In this document: positions 25,961 to 35,037 of the stretch, piece after piece
Layout of the letters: each line of letters starts with the position of its first letter
Position numbering within the stretch: the first letter of the stretch is position 1
NCBI RefSeq assembly: GCF_004360155.1
Contig: NZ_SAIS01000011.1
Span: 1-64,000 of the forward strand
DNA length: 64,000 nt
Direction: 5' to 3'
Source of the DNA: Paraglaciecola marina
Lineage (GTDB): Bacteria > Pseudomonadota > Gammaproteobacteria > Enterobacterales > Alteromonadaceae
Translations under genes and position numbers: made by a program
The notes under the pieces: generated by a model
Databases searched by the model: none
What the model saw: only the letters and a program-made list of their open reading frames with translations
Told to the model about the DNA's origin: nothing

Positions 25961-26452
25961 TTAGTGATGATGTCCACCAACTCCATGGGCATGTCCATGC
26001 TCAATCTCTTCATCTGTTGCAGCCCTTACGTCTACAACTTTGAGCTCAAACTGTAAGGTTTTACCTGCATAAGGATGATTTATGTCGATGGTAACCATAA
26101 ACTTACCTACTTTCACGATAGTGACTTCACGTTGTCCCTGCTCAGTATTAACAACCGCCGTCATGCCCGCTTTCCATTTTGGCTTTTTATCTGCGCTCAT
26201 TAAATGTTTAATAGATACTCTTTGCTCACTATCAGGTTGCAGATCACCATAGGTCTCCGCCGCTTCTAATTCAACTTCAATCTCATCGCCTTTTTTCATA
26301 GACTCTAGTGAATTTTCTACACCTACCATCATGTTGTTGTAACCATGTAGGTAAGCAATAGCTTCTTGATCAAAATTAGATTCCAACTCTTTGCCTTCAG
26401 TATCTTTAATTCGATATAGAAATTGCACCACTGTGCCTTTTGTAATTTGCAT
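25961..26452 (-). CDS. SlyD-like FKBP-type peptidyl-prolyl isomerase
   Basis: This 163-residue protein has an FKBP domain ('KGTVVQFLYRIKDTEGKELESN', 'YLHGYNNMMVGVENSLESMKKGDEIEVEL') interrupted by an insert-in-flap chaperone domain (about 70-125), then 'NHPYAGKTLQFELKVVDVR'. The short His-rich tail (HGHAHGVGGHHH) can bind nickel or other metals, although it is much shorter than in E. coli SlyD. Probably a cytoplasmic folding helper and possibly metal-linked. SlyD and FkpB-like paralogues are hard to separate, so I leave the symbol open. Confidence 0.88.
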   Translation of the reverse strand: MQITKGTVVQFLYRIKDTEGKELESNFDQEAIAYLHGYNNMMVGVENSLESMKKGDEIEVELEAAETYGDLQPDSEQRVSIKHLMSADKKPKWKAGMTAVVNTEQGQREVTIVKVGKFMVTIDINHPYAGKTLQFELKVVDVRAATDEEIEHGHAHGVGGHHH

Positions 26453-26540
26453 AATTTTTTTCTTAACCTTTTTTAATAATTACAACCCTATAATTACTGC
26501 TAACTCTCCTAGGAGCTATGAGTTTATCGGATCACATAAG

Positions 26541-28928
26541 CTATTCGTCGTCAGCGCCTGCCACAATATTTGCAATATTAAGTAAGCTTGTCACCGCCAT
26601 ATAATTAATAGAAGTTTTAGGATAACGCCCCCTACTATTTAACTCTCCTACCTCTTTGTCCATTAATAAGGCCAAGGCTTCATCAACAGTTTCAACTACA
26701 TAAACATGAAACTTCTGGGCTTTAACTGCAGCCAAAACTTTTTTGTCTAGCATTAAATTAACATGGTTTGATTTAGGGATAATCACGCCTTGAGTACCCG
26801 TTAGGCCTCTGTGTTCACATAGCTTGAAAAAACCTTCAATTTTTTCATTAACACCGCCCACAGATTGAACCTGACCATACTGATTTATTGACCCCGTTAT
26901 AGCAAAATCCTGACGCACGGGGATGCTAGTTAGTGCAGAAATAAGTGCCACTAGTTCAGCCAACGAAGCGCTATCGCCATCTATATGTCCATAGGATTGC
27001 TCAATGGCTATGTTTGCAGATAATGTTAAAGGAAACAGCTGTGCATATTTATAACCCAAATACCCAGTTAAAAGCATGACCCCTTTTGAGTGGATAGGCT
27101 GACCTAACTCGACCTCTCGCTCAATGTCTACCACACCATTTGCCCCAGCATAAACAGTAGAAGTAATTCGGGCTGGTGTTCCAAACATACTGTCGCCCAC
27201 TTCAAGTACGGTTAAGCCATTAACTTTACCTACATCTAGACCTTCAGTGGCAATAAGTATTTGCCCTTGTTTAATATCGTCAAGAACAGCCTCACTTACT
27301 CGCCCGGTTCTATGGGTTTTAGCTGCCAATGCAGCCTCAATATGGCCAACGTCTAACTCTTGACTAAGCTGTTTCCTGCAAAAAAAATCTGCTTCATGGA
27401 GCAATTCAATCACATCAGAAAAGCGAGCAGACAAACGTTGTTGATGTTCAGCTAAACGTAAACTGTATTCCACTAATCTATACATTGCTTTGGCTGAAAT
27501 ACTCTCTAGCCCTAAGCTGACTACTTGACTCCTCACTCGGCCAACAAAATCAAATAGGGTCTTTTTGTCTAAAGGAATTTCATGGTCAAAATCAACTAAT
27601 ACCCTAAACAATTCATAAAATTCATCGTCGTAATCTTGAAGTGTGTAGTACAAATCTCTAGAGCCCAACAACACCACTTTAACGTCAATAGGTATTTGTT
27701 GAGGGTTCAAAGTAATCGAGTTCACCATACCCACGTCATGCTGAGGTAAGTCCATTTTCAATCGGCCAAATTTCAAAACTAATTTTAACGTTTCCCAAAC
27801 GTAAGGTTGATCTATCAGCTTATCCACGTCTAACAATAAATAACCACCGTTGGCTTTATGCATTGCGCCAGGACGGATCATACGATAATTAGTAAAAACA
27901 GAGCCTTGAACATTGGTGTATTCCATTCGTCCAAACAAGTTTTGATGGCTAGGGTTAGGTTCATACACCACGGGAGAACCACTGTTAATAGTATGAGAAA
28001 CCAAAATATTTGGTAAATATTGCTCTTCTAAAATAGAACGTTTGTCATATTCATCATGCTTGTCATCTTTTTTATCGTCCGCTAACACTTCAACTACGGT
28101 TTCTACTAAGTGTGGCTTGAGTTGCCGTAGAAATTTTAATATTCCTAAGTCTGCGGTGTATTGGTGTTCTAAATCCTTCAATAAAGGTTTAATGCCTTGT
28201 TCTGCAGTTTCTTTTTTCAACGCTCTAAGACGCTCGGCAGTAGCACGTTTCCACTTAGGCAATTCAATCAACGCTTCACTTAGAGTATCTTCTAACACAT
28301 CAATTAGACCGTAAAAGGTTTGTCGCTCTTGTTCTGAAACTTTAGCAAAATCTGCATCGGTAATGGGTTTACCATCAATGATTGGAGAAAAGGTAATCGC
28401 CCCAGCCTCTTCATACATGGCAATACCCTGTTTTTGAGCTTCTTGCTCAACATCAGCAATAGCTTTGTCATACCCTTGATCAAACTCTCGGGTAATAGCT
28501 GCTTTTTTACGTTGATATCCGGGGTTATCAAAAGCAGCTGGAAAGGTATCTAACAATTCATCAATCAAGTGTCCTAAATCTTTTGCAAGCTTTTTACTTT
28601 CACCAGCTGGTAATTTTAAAGCGTAGGGCTCTCTTTCATCCTCAAAATTATTGATGTAACACCAATCATCTGGGGTAGAAGTTTTACTCACATATTTATC
28701 AATAAACTCATGAACTAAGGTGAAACGCCCAGTGGCTTGTTCTCCCATCACATACAAGTTGTAGCCTCTAGCATCAATTCCCAGCCCAAAAGACAGTGCT
28801 TCTCGGGCCCTATCCTGTCCAATAAATGTTGAACTTAAAGCGCTTTCGTCTTTGAGCGCTTGATTGATTAGCCTTCTGCTAGGCTTGGCTGTTAATTGCT
28901 GAAGTGTTAACGCGTGGTTACTTTGCAT
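26541..28928 (-). CDS. Lon-family (LonB-like, AAA_32) ATP-dependent protease
   Basis: This 795-residue protein has an N-terminal nucleotide-binding part with 'YNLYVMGEQATGRFTLV' (about 58-74), where the usual Walker A Lys is Arg. A long helical insert follows (about 140-290) including an acidic/lysine stretch 'ADDKKDDKHDEYDKR'. The AAA+ core has 'ANGGYLLLDVDKLI'. The C-terminal Lon protease domain has catalytic Ser in 'HIDGDSASLAELVAL' (about 672-686) and catalytic Lys in 'VGGVNEKIEGFF' (about 717-728). It differs from housekeeping Lon by lacking the Lon N-terminal domain. It resembles the larger relatives of E. coli YcbZ. Substrates unknown. Confidence 0.87.
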   Translation of the reverse strand: MQSNHALTLQQLTAKPSRRLINQALKDESALSSTFIGQDRAREALSFGLGIDARGYNLYVMGEQATGRFTLVHEFIDKYVSKTSTPDDWCYINNFEDEREPYALKLPAGESKKLAKDLGHLIDELLDTFPAAFDNPGYQRKKAAITREFDQGYDKAIADVEQEAQKQGIAMYEEAGAITFSPIIDGKPITDADFAKVSEQERQTFYGLIDVLEDTLSEALIELPKWKRATAERLRALKKETAEQGIKPLLKDLEHQYTADLGILKFLRQLKPHLVETVVEVLADDKKDDKHDEYDKRSILEEQYLPNILVSHTINSGSPVVYEPNPSHQNLFGRMEYTNVQGSVFTNYRMIRPGAMHKANGGYLLLDVDKLIDQPYVWETLKLVLKFGRLKMDLPQHDVGMVNSITLNPQQIPIDVKVVLLGSRDLYYTLQDYDDEFYELFRVLVDFDHEIPLDKKTLFDFVGRVRSQVVSLGLESISAKAMYRLVEYSLRLAEHQQRLSARFSDVIELLHEADFFCRKQLSQELDVGHIEAALAAKTHRTGRVSEAVLDDIKQGQILIATEGLDVGKVNGLTVLEVGDSMFGTPARITSTVYAGANGVVDIEREVELGQPIHSKGVMLLTGYLGYKYAQLFPLTLSANIAIEQSYGHIDGDSASLAELVALISALTSIPVRQDFAITGSINQYGQVQSVGGVNEKIEGFFKLCEHRGLTGTQGVIIPKSNHVNLMLDKKVLAAVKAQKFHVYVVETVDEALALLMDKEVGELNSRGRYPKTSINYMAVTSLLNIANIVAGADDE

Positions 28929-29305
28929 ATAAAAATAAGGCGCCGACTAAATAGATAATTACCAAGTAGTGAAACCCGTAATTAACAAGCTGTCAAACGG
29001 ATACGTAAAGTTAGGTTATTTACTGGTTGATAATTAAACAAAAATCACTTTATAACTAGGTTAGAGCCCTTTATAGCAATAAAGCAATTACTCGTTCGCC
29101 ATTTCCCCAAAGTAAAGTTAGTGCAAAATATCAGCAGTTAAATGCCATTATTCCTAATAACAATAAAAAGTTATTAAATAGCTCCATTAATAAGGGTTTT
29201 GCTATTGTTACTCACTAAGTCGCTAAGGTATTCTAACGAGCTAATTTTTCAATAATCATACGTAGGTCATTTGACCTGACTGACCCAGCGACACGGAACT
29301 TTTTA
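28929..29305. other. divergent promoter region between Lon-like gene and leuS
   Basis: This 377-bp AT-rich stretch has no supported gene. It should hold the promoters for the Lon-like protease (-) and the leuS operon (+). The only distinct element seen is the palindrome at 29264-29277. Confidence 0.5.
29264..29277 (+). promoter_or_regulatory. palindrome upstream of leuS (shared with asnS)
   Basis: AGGTC-ATTT-GACCT, 28 nt before the leuS ATG. The same arms AGGTC and GACCT with a 4-nt centre, at exactly the same distance, precede asnS (57114-57127). It can be a DNA operator or, if inside the 5' leader, a 5-bp RNA hairpin with a tetraloop. Function is inferred only from this recurrence. Confidence 0.5.
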
Positions 29306-31897
29306 ATGGCCGAAAAACAGTATCAACCTCAAATCATCGAAAAAGAGGTTCAAGCCTATTGGGAAACCCAAGAAACATTTAAAGCCACAGAGCAAGCAGA
29401 CAAGGAGAAGTTCTATTGTCTGTCAATGTTCCCTTACCCCAGCGGTAGGTTACATATGGGTCATGTCCGTAACTACACAATTGGTGACGTAATTAGCCGT
29501 TATCAACGTATGTTAGGTAAAAATGTATTGCAGCCAATGGGCTGGGACGCTTTCGGGCTACCCGCTGAAAACGCGGCAATCAATAACAATACTGCCCCAG
29601 CTAAATGGACATATTCCAACATTGAATACATGAAAACCCAACTTAAAACACTAGGTTTTGGTTATGACTGGGATCGCGAAGTCGCGACTTGTAAGAAAGA
29701 TTATTACCGTTGGGAACAGTGGTTTTTTACTCGCCTATTTGAAAAAGGCTTAGTTTACAAGAAAAATGCTACCGTGAACTGGGATCCAGTTGATCACACT
29801 GTGCTTGCTAATGAACAGGTTATCGATGGTCGAGGCTGGCGTTCAGGAGCAGTAGTTGAGCAAAAAGAGATTCCGCAATGGTTTATTAAAATCACAGATT
29901 ATGCAGAAGAGCTAGTCACTGACTTAGAACAGCTTGAAGAATGGCCAGAACAAGTTCGTGCCATGCAGAAAAACTGGATTGGCCGTTCCGAAGGTGTAGA
30001 AATTACCTTTGAACTAGAACAAGCGGTTGCTGGCCAAGCAAACTTTGATGTGTACACCACTCGTCCAGACACTCTTTATGGTGTGACTTATGTAGCAGTT
30101 GCTGCACAACATCCTATTGCATTGGAAGCGGCAAAATCAAACAGTGAATTGGCAGCTTTTGTAGATGAATGCAAAAATACCAAGGTAGCTGAAGCAGAAC
30201 TAGCAACCATGGAAAAGAAAGGCTGTGCCACAGGCTATTACGCTATTCATCCACTTACTGGCGATAAAGTACCAGTATGGGTAGCTAACTTTGTACTTAT
30301 GGGTTACGGCTCGGGCGCAGTTATGGCGGTGCCTGCTCATGATCAACGTGATTGGGAATTTGCTACTAAGTATGACCTAGATATTAAACAAGTTATTGCC
30401 TCACAGGGTGATGAGGATTTAGCTAAAGTCGCTATCACCGAAAAAGGTAAGCTGATCAATTCAGCCAAATTCGATGGGTTAAGTTCTGCTGAAGCTTTCG
30501 ACAAAATCGCGGAATTACTAAGCGCTGAAAATAAAGGCAAGAAGAAAGTAAATTATCGCTTAAGAGATTGGGGCGTATCTCGTCAACGTTATTGGGGAAG
30601 CCCAATTCCCATGCTGAATCTTGAAAACGGCGAATCTGTACCTGTACCAAGTGATCAACTTCCTGTTGAGTTGCCTGAGGACGTACAAATGAACGGTGTT
30701 GTTTCGCCTATTAAAGCCGATCCAGATTGGGCTAAAACAGAATATAATGGTGAAGCCGCATTACGAGAAACCGATACCTTTGATACTTTTATGGAATCTT
30801 CTTGGTATTACGCTCGTTATTGTAGCGCACAGAATGATCAAGCCATGTTAGATCCAGAGCAAGCTAACTATTGGTTGCCTGTTGACCAATATGTTGGTGG
30901 TATCGAGCACGCCATTTTACATCTACTTTACTCACGCTTCTTCCATAAATTAATGCGTGATGAAGGTTTAGTTGAGTCAGATGAGCCATACAAACGTTTG
31001 TTATGCCAAGGTATGGTTTTAGCTGATTCTTTTTATCGTGAAGATGCAGCAGGTAAACAGACTTGGTACTCACCAGCCGATGTTGATAGCGAAAAAGATG
31101 ATAAAGGCCGTATTATTAAGTCCGTGCTAAAAGCTGATGGCAAAGAAGTGATACATGGCGGCATGACTAAAATGTCTAAGTCTAAAAACAATGGTATCGA
31201 CCCACAGCAAGTTATCGATTTGTACGGGGCAGATACTATCCGTGTATTTACAATGTTTGCTGCTCCACCTGAACAAACTCTAGAATGGGTTGATTCAGGT
31301 GTAGAAGGAGCGCATAGATTTGTTAAACGTCTTTGGACTCTAGTACAAGAAAACGTGGATGCTGGCGATATTGCGCCACTAGATAAAGCAAACTTATCAA
31401 ATAGCCAGAAAAAGCTAAGACGCGTGATTCATAAGACCATAGAAAAAGTAACTGACGATGTGGGTCGTCGTCAGACTTTTAACACTGCTATTGCGGCCAC
31501 TATGGAACTTCTTAACCACTTACAAAAAGCACCACAAGACAATGCCCAAGACTTAGCAGTTTTGCGTGAAGGAATAGACACTCTAGTGCTTTTACTTGCG
31601 CCAATTGCACCGCATATCTGTCATGTTATGTGGAAAGACTTAGGTCATAGTGAAGGAGTAGAAACAGCTCCTTGGCCCGTCGCAGATGTCGCGGCAATGG
31701 TTGAAGACGAAAAGCTCGTTATTGTACAAGTAAATGGAAAAGTTAGAGCTAAAATCACTGTTGCTGCCGATGCTACTAAAGAACAAGTAGAAGCATTAGG
31801 TTTAGCAGAAACTAATGTACAACAACATATCGAGGGTAAAACTATTCGCAAAGTTATTTATGTACCAGGTAGATTACTCAATGTGGTAGCAAACTAA
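29306..31897 (+). CDS. leuS: leucyl-tRNA synthetase
   Basis: This 863-residue class I synthetase has the HIGH motif as '[13 protein letters not shown]' (about 43-55), the CP1 editing domain (about 220-415, with '[16 protein letters not shown]' and '[20 protein letters not shown]' blocks), the KMSKS loop '[11 protein letters not shown]' (about 620-630) and the C-terminal anticodon-binding and LeuS domains. Length matches E. coli LeuS (860). It opens a long same-strand gene series: lptE begins five bases after its stop. Confidence 0.97.
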   Translation: MAEKQYQPQIIEKEVQAYWETQETFKATEQADKEKFYCLSMFPYPSGRLHMGHVRNYTIGDVISRYQRMLGKNVLQPMGWDAFGLPAENAAINNNTAPAKWTYSNIEYMKTQLKTLGFGYDWDREVATCKKDYYRWEQWFFTRLFEKGLVYKKNATVNWDPVDHTVLANEQVIDGRGWRSGAVVEQKEIPQWFIKITDYAEELVTDLEQLEEWPEQVRAMQKNWIGRSEGVEITFELEQAVAGQANFDVYTTRPDTLYGVTYVAVAAQHPIALEAAKSNSELAAFVDECKNTKVAEAELATMEKKGCATGYYAIHPLTGDKVPVWVANFVLMGYGSGAVMAVPAHDQRDWEFATKYDLDIKQVIASQGDEDLAKVAITEKGKLINSAKFDGLSSAEAFDKIAELLSAENKGKKKVNYRLRDWGVSRQRYWGSPIPMLNLENGESVPVPSDQLPVELPEDVQMNGVVSPIKADPDWAKTEYNGEAALRETDTFDTFMESSWYYARYCSAQNDQAMLDPEQANYWLPVDQYVGGIEHAILHLLYSRFFHKLMRDEGLVESDEPYKRLLCQGMVLADSFYREDAAGKQTWYSPADVDSEKDDKGRIIKSVLKADGKEVIHGGMTKMSKSKNNGIDPQQVIDLYGADTIRVFTMFAAPPEQTLEWVDSGVEGAHRFVKRLWTLVQENVDAGDIAPLDKANLSNSQKKLRRVIHKTIEKVTDDVGRRQTFNTAIAATMELLNHLQKAPQDNAQDLAVLREGIDTLVLLLAPIAPHICHVMWKDLGHSEGVETAPWPVADVAAMVEDEKLVIVQVNGKVRAKITVAADATKEQVEALGLAETNVQQHIEGKTIRKVIYVPGRLLNVVAN

Positions 31898-31902
31898 CCG
31901 TG

Positions 31903-32445
31903 ATGAAACTTATATTGGGGAAAGGTTTAGTTTTATCAGCTTTAATGGCAATGTTTTTATCTAGCTGTGGATTTAAGTTGCGTGGCGACTACAACATACC
32001 TTCAGAGATAAAACAACTTGAGTTAACCGCTGAGCAAAAAAACACTCTTTTATATAGGGTTTTACGCAAACAGTTAGAAGGCTTTGATATTGAAGTCTTC
32101 GATAACGCTCTAAAAGCGAACATTTCTAATGATGATATTGATGCTAGGGTATACCTGAAATCAGATCAACTAGAGAGACGACTATTATCACTGTTCTCAA
32201 CGGGTCAAGTGGCCGAATATGAATTGGTATATACCATAAAATATTTGATCCAACTGCCAGATGAAGATCCTCAAGTTATTGAATTCGATATAACCCGTGA
32301 ATATCAAGACGACCCCGATGCGGTTTTGGCAAAATCTAGAGAATTAGACCTGATTCGAAAAGAAATGCGCCAAGCCGCTGCTTTACGCATTATCAGCCAA
32401 TTGGCTAGCTCTTACACTAGCTGGCAGCAAGTAAATCATAGCTAA
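31903..32445 (+). CDS. lptE: LPS-assembly lipoprotein LptE
   Basis: This outer-membrane lipoprotein of about 180 residues plugs the LptD barrel and helps insert LPS. The signal peptide ends in 'FLSSCGFKLRGDY', with the lipid-modified Cys and the conserved GFxLRG after it. The remaining alpha/beta domain fits LptE. I prefer the ATG at 31903 over a GTG three bases earlier. Its stop overlaps the holA ATG by one base (TAATG). Confidence 0.93.
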   Translation: MKLILGKGLVLSALMAMFLSSCGFKLRGDYNIPSEIKQLELTAEQKNTLLYRVLRKQLEGFDIEVFDNALKANISNDDIDARVYLKSDQLERRLLSLFSTGQVAEYELVYTIKYLIQLPDEDPQVIEFDITREYQDDPDAVLAKSRELDLIRKEMRQAAALRIISQLASSYTSWQQVNHS

Positions 32446-33479
32446 TGCAAGTTTATCCTAATCGTTTTAATTTAACAGATACTAGCAACCTAAAGCCTTT
32501 CTATCTGATATTTGGTGAAGAGCCCCAGCAAAAATTAGAATGCCTTGAGCAACTAAGAAAAGCGGCACTCGCTCAAGGGTTTGATGAGCGCCAGTCCCTA
32601 GTTGCAGATAATCAATTTAGTTGGGATACCTTAATTGAAGCCACTCAAACCTTGTCATTGTTTTCTAGTAGACAAATCATTGAGCTTGAAATACCCACAG
32701 GCAAACCAGGTGCCGAAGGTAGTAAAGTCCTTACTTCCCTAACCGTCAATATAAACCCAGATGTATTGTTGGTCATTCATGGCGGTAAAATTGATAAGGG
32801 TGTTCAAAATACGAAATGGTTCAAAGCAATAGATAAACATGGAGTCTATGTTCCAAGCTATCCATTAGAAGGTAATGCCTTACATCAGTGGATTGGTAAA
32901 AAAATGCATGATAGTGGCCTCCAAGCAAGCCCCCAGGTTTCTCAACTATTAGTAGAGTGTTGTGAAGGTAATTTACTCGCTGCGACACAAGAAATTGAAA
33001 AACTAAAATTGCTTTACCCTAATGGAGCACCTACCTTTGAACAGGTTAGTGATGCGGTGGTTGACCAGTCTCGCTTCACTGTATTTCATCTAGTAGATGT
33101 TTTACTTTCTGGTGATCCTAAGAAAACCATTAAAATGTTGTATCGCTTAGAAAGTGAAGGTGTAGAGCCCACTATAGTTGCTTGGGCATTAACCCGTGAA
33201 TGGCAAACGCTACAAAGTATCCTTTTTGATAAACAGCAAGGTAAAAATATTAACTGGAATCAATATCGTATATGGAAAAGCAGACAATCTTTATACCAAT
33301 CAGCCATGCAGCGTTTATCCCTCAATCACATGGCCTTATTACAAACAAAATTAGCTGCATTTGATGTGGCAATAAAACAAACCCAAGTGGTACGCCCTTA
33401 CATAGAATTGTGCCACTTATGCATGATGTTTATGCCTTACTCCCTAGAAAATTTACCATTAGACTATGGCATAGAATAA
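32445..33479 (+). CDS. holA: DNA polymerase III subunit delta
   Basis: This 344-residue clamp-loader subunit opens the beta clamp. Family features are 'YLIFGEEPQQKLECLEQLRKAA' (about 19-40, delta N-domain), 'NTLSLFSSRQIIELEIP'-like block and the C-terminal helical collar domain ('EPTIVAWALTREWQTL'). As in E. coli it sits between lptE and nadD. Confidence 0.95.
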   Translation: MQVYPNRFNLTDTSNLKPFYLIFGEEPQQKLECLEQLRKAALAQGFDERQSLVADNQFSWDTLIEATQTLSLFSSRQIIELEIPTGKPGAEGSKVLTSLTVNINPDVLLVIHGGKIDKGVQNTKWFKAIDKHGVYVPSYPLEGNALHQWIGKKMHDSGLQASPQVSQLLVECCEGNLLAATQEIEKLKLLYPNGAPTFEQVSDAVVDQSRFTVFHLVDVLLSGDPKKTIKMLYRLESEGVEPTIVAWALTREWQTLQSILFDKQQGKNINWNQYRIWKSRQSLYQSAMQRLSLNHMALLQTKLAAFDVAIKQTQVVRPYIELCHLCMMFMPYSLENLPLDYGIE

Positions 33480-33482
33480 CCT

Positions 33483-34175
33483 ATGGCTAAATGTGGAAAA
33501 CAATTGGATACGCCTTTAGGAATATTTGGTGGTACCTTCGACCCCATTCATAATGGGCATATATTTCCCACCCTTGAAGCCGCAAAAATCACTAGTATTA
33601 ATAAAATTGCACTAACCCCATGCTTTATTCCTAGCCATAAAAATGCGGCGACTGCGTCGAGTCAACAGAGGTTAAGAATGGTCAAAGAAGTATGCAAAGA
33701 TTATCCAGTTTTTTATCCCGAGCCATTGGATATCAATCGCAACAAACCAACCTATAGCGTCGATACGTTAAGTGAATTAAGAGCCAAATTTCCAAATACA
33801 CCTCTATGCTTTTTCATTGGTACCGACTCATTAATTAGCATTTTTAAGTGGCATAAGTGGCAAAACCTATTTGAACTGTGTCATTTTGTTGTTTGTATTC
33901 GAAATGGAGAAGCTGTGTATAATCAAGTAGGCTCTGCAGAGGATCAATTAATGCTTAATAATTTGTTACAGCAAAGGCAAGTTCAAGACCCTATAAACTT
34001 GCACAAAGCCCTTGCAGGTCATATATATATGGCCAACACTTCCCCTTTAAATATTTCGTCTAGTGTCATCAGAAGAATGTTATCTACTAACCAGTCTGTT
34101 GAAAAGCTAGTCCCAACTAGCGTTAATCAATACTTGCGGCAACATAAGCTCTATCAGCAAGGTAGTAAACTCTGA
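33483..34175 (+). CDS. nadD: nicotinate-mononucleotide adenylyltransferase
   Basis: This 230-residue enzyme makes deamido-NAD in NAD biosynthesis. The nucleotidyltransferase motif 'GIFGGTFDPIHNGH' (about 12-25, ending in the HxGH-type HNGH) and the C-terminal 'LNISSSVIRRML' (ISSTxIR-type, about 191-202) are clear. Start ATG lies three bases after holA. Confidence 0.96.
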   Translation: MAKCGKQLDTPLGIFGGTFDPIHNGHIFPTLEAAKITSINKIALTPCFIPSHKNAATASSQQRLRMVKEVCKDYPVFYPEPLDINRNKPTYSVDTLSELRAKFPNTPLCFFIGTDSLISIFKWHKWQNLFELCHFVVCIRNGEAVYNQVGSAEDQLMLNNLLQQRQVQDPINLHKALAGHIYMANTSPLNISSSVIRRMLSTNQSVEKLVPTSVNQYLRQHKLYQQGSKL

Positions 34176-34228
34176 TAAACTATAGGCGAATGAAACTACT
34201 ATTAACTTATAAACCTTAAGGAAACTCA

Positions 34229-34546
34229 TTGGATCACGAACAACTTAAAGCCTTTGTCATTGCAAAAGCGGAAGATCTAAAAGCGAGAGATTTTATCGAC
34301 CTAGATGTTGCAGAAAAGTCTTCTGTCACAGAAACCATGTTGATATGTTCAGGCAACTCAAAACGTCATGTCGTGTCGATCGCAGAAAACGTCATTGTCG
34401 AAGCTAAACAGGCAGGTCTTGCTCCCCTAAGTGTAGAAGGTAAAGAAACTGGCGATTGGGTATTAGTCGACCTTGGTGATGTTATACTCCATGTTATGCA
34501 AGACGATGCTAGAGACTTTTACCAATTGGAAAAACTCTGGAGCTAA
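34229..34546 (+). CDS. rsfS: ribosomal silencing factor RsfS
   Basis: This 105-residue protein binds L14 and blocks subunit joining in starvation. Family blocks 'DFIDLDVAEKSSVTETMLICSGNSKRHV' (split across about 22-49) and 'EGKETGDWVLVDLGDVILHVM' are intact. The start is TTG, preceded by TAAGGA, which fits the collinear family N-terminus (LDHEQL type). Confidence 0.94.
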   Translation: MDHEQLKAFVIAKAEDLKARDFIDLDVAEKSSVTETMLICSGNSKRHVVSIAENVIVEAKQAGLAPLSVEGKETGDWVLVDLGDVILHVMQDDARDFYQLEKLWS

Positions 34547-34564
34547 CAAAAGGAGTTAGTGGTC

Positions 34565-35035
34565 GTGCGGATCCAAATGATTGCAGTGGGTATGAAAATG
34601 CCTGCCTGGGTAGAGCAAGGTTATACCGAGTATAGCCGCAGATTCCCTGCCGATATGCCTCTTCATCTGACTGAAATTGCTGCAGGCAAACGTGGCAAAA
34701 ATGCCGACATCAAACGTATTCTTCAAAAAGAAGGCGAACTTACCTTAGCTGCTATACCCAAAGGCAATAGAGTTGTAACTCTTGAAGTTAATGGCTCACC
34801 TTGGGACACCTCAAAATTAGCAAAAACAATGCAAAGTTGGCAAATGGACGGCAGAGACGTGAGTCTATTAATTGGAGGCCCTGAAGGGTTAGCCCCAGAA
34901 TGCATAAAAATTGCGGAACAAAAGTGGTCTTTATCTAGTCTTACACTACCACACCCCTTGGTTCGTGTTATTGTGGCAGAAAGTTTATACAGGGCTTGGT
35001 CAATAAATAACAATCATCCTTATCATAGAGACTAA
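34565..35035 (+). CDS. rlmH: 23S rRNA pseudouridine-1915 N3-methyltransferase
   Basis: This 156-residue SPOUT methyltransferase has the SAM-binding knot with '[12 protein letters not shown]' (about 102-113) and '[22 protein letters not shown]' (conserved C-terminal dimer/knot region), ending 'HPYHRD'. I chose the GTG at 34565 because AGGAG lies nine bases upstream and the protein then begins MRIQMIAVG as in the family. A GTG six bases earlier is too close to that site. Confidence 0.96.
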   Translation: MRIQMIAVGMKMPAWVEQGYTEYSRRFPADMPLHLTEIAAGKRGKNADIKRILQKEGELTLAAIPKGNRVVTLEVNGSPWDTSKLAKTMQSWQMDGRDVSLLIGGPEGLAPECIKIAEQKWSLSSLTLPHPLVRVIVAESLYRAWSINNNHPYHRD

Positions 35036-35037
35036 TC

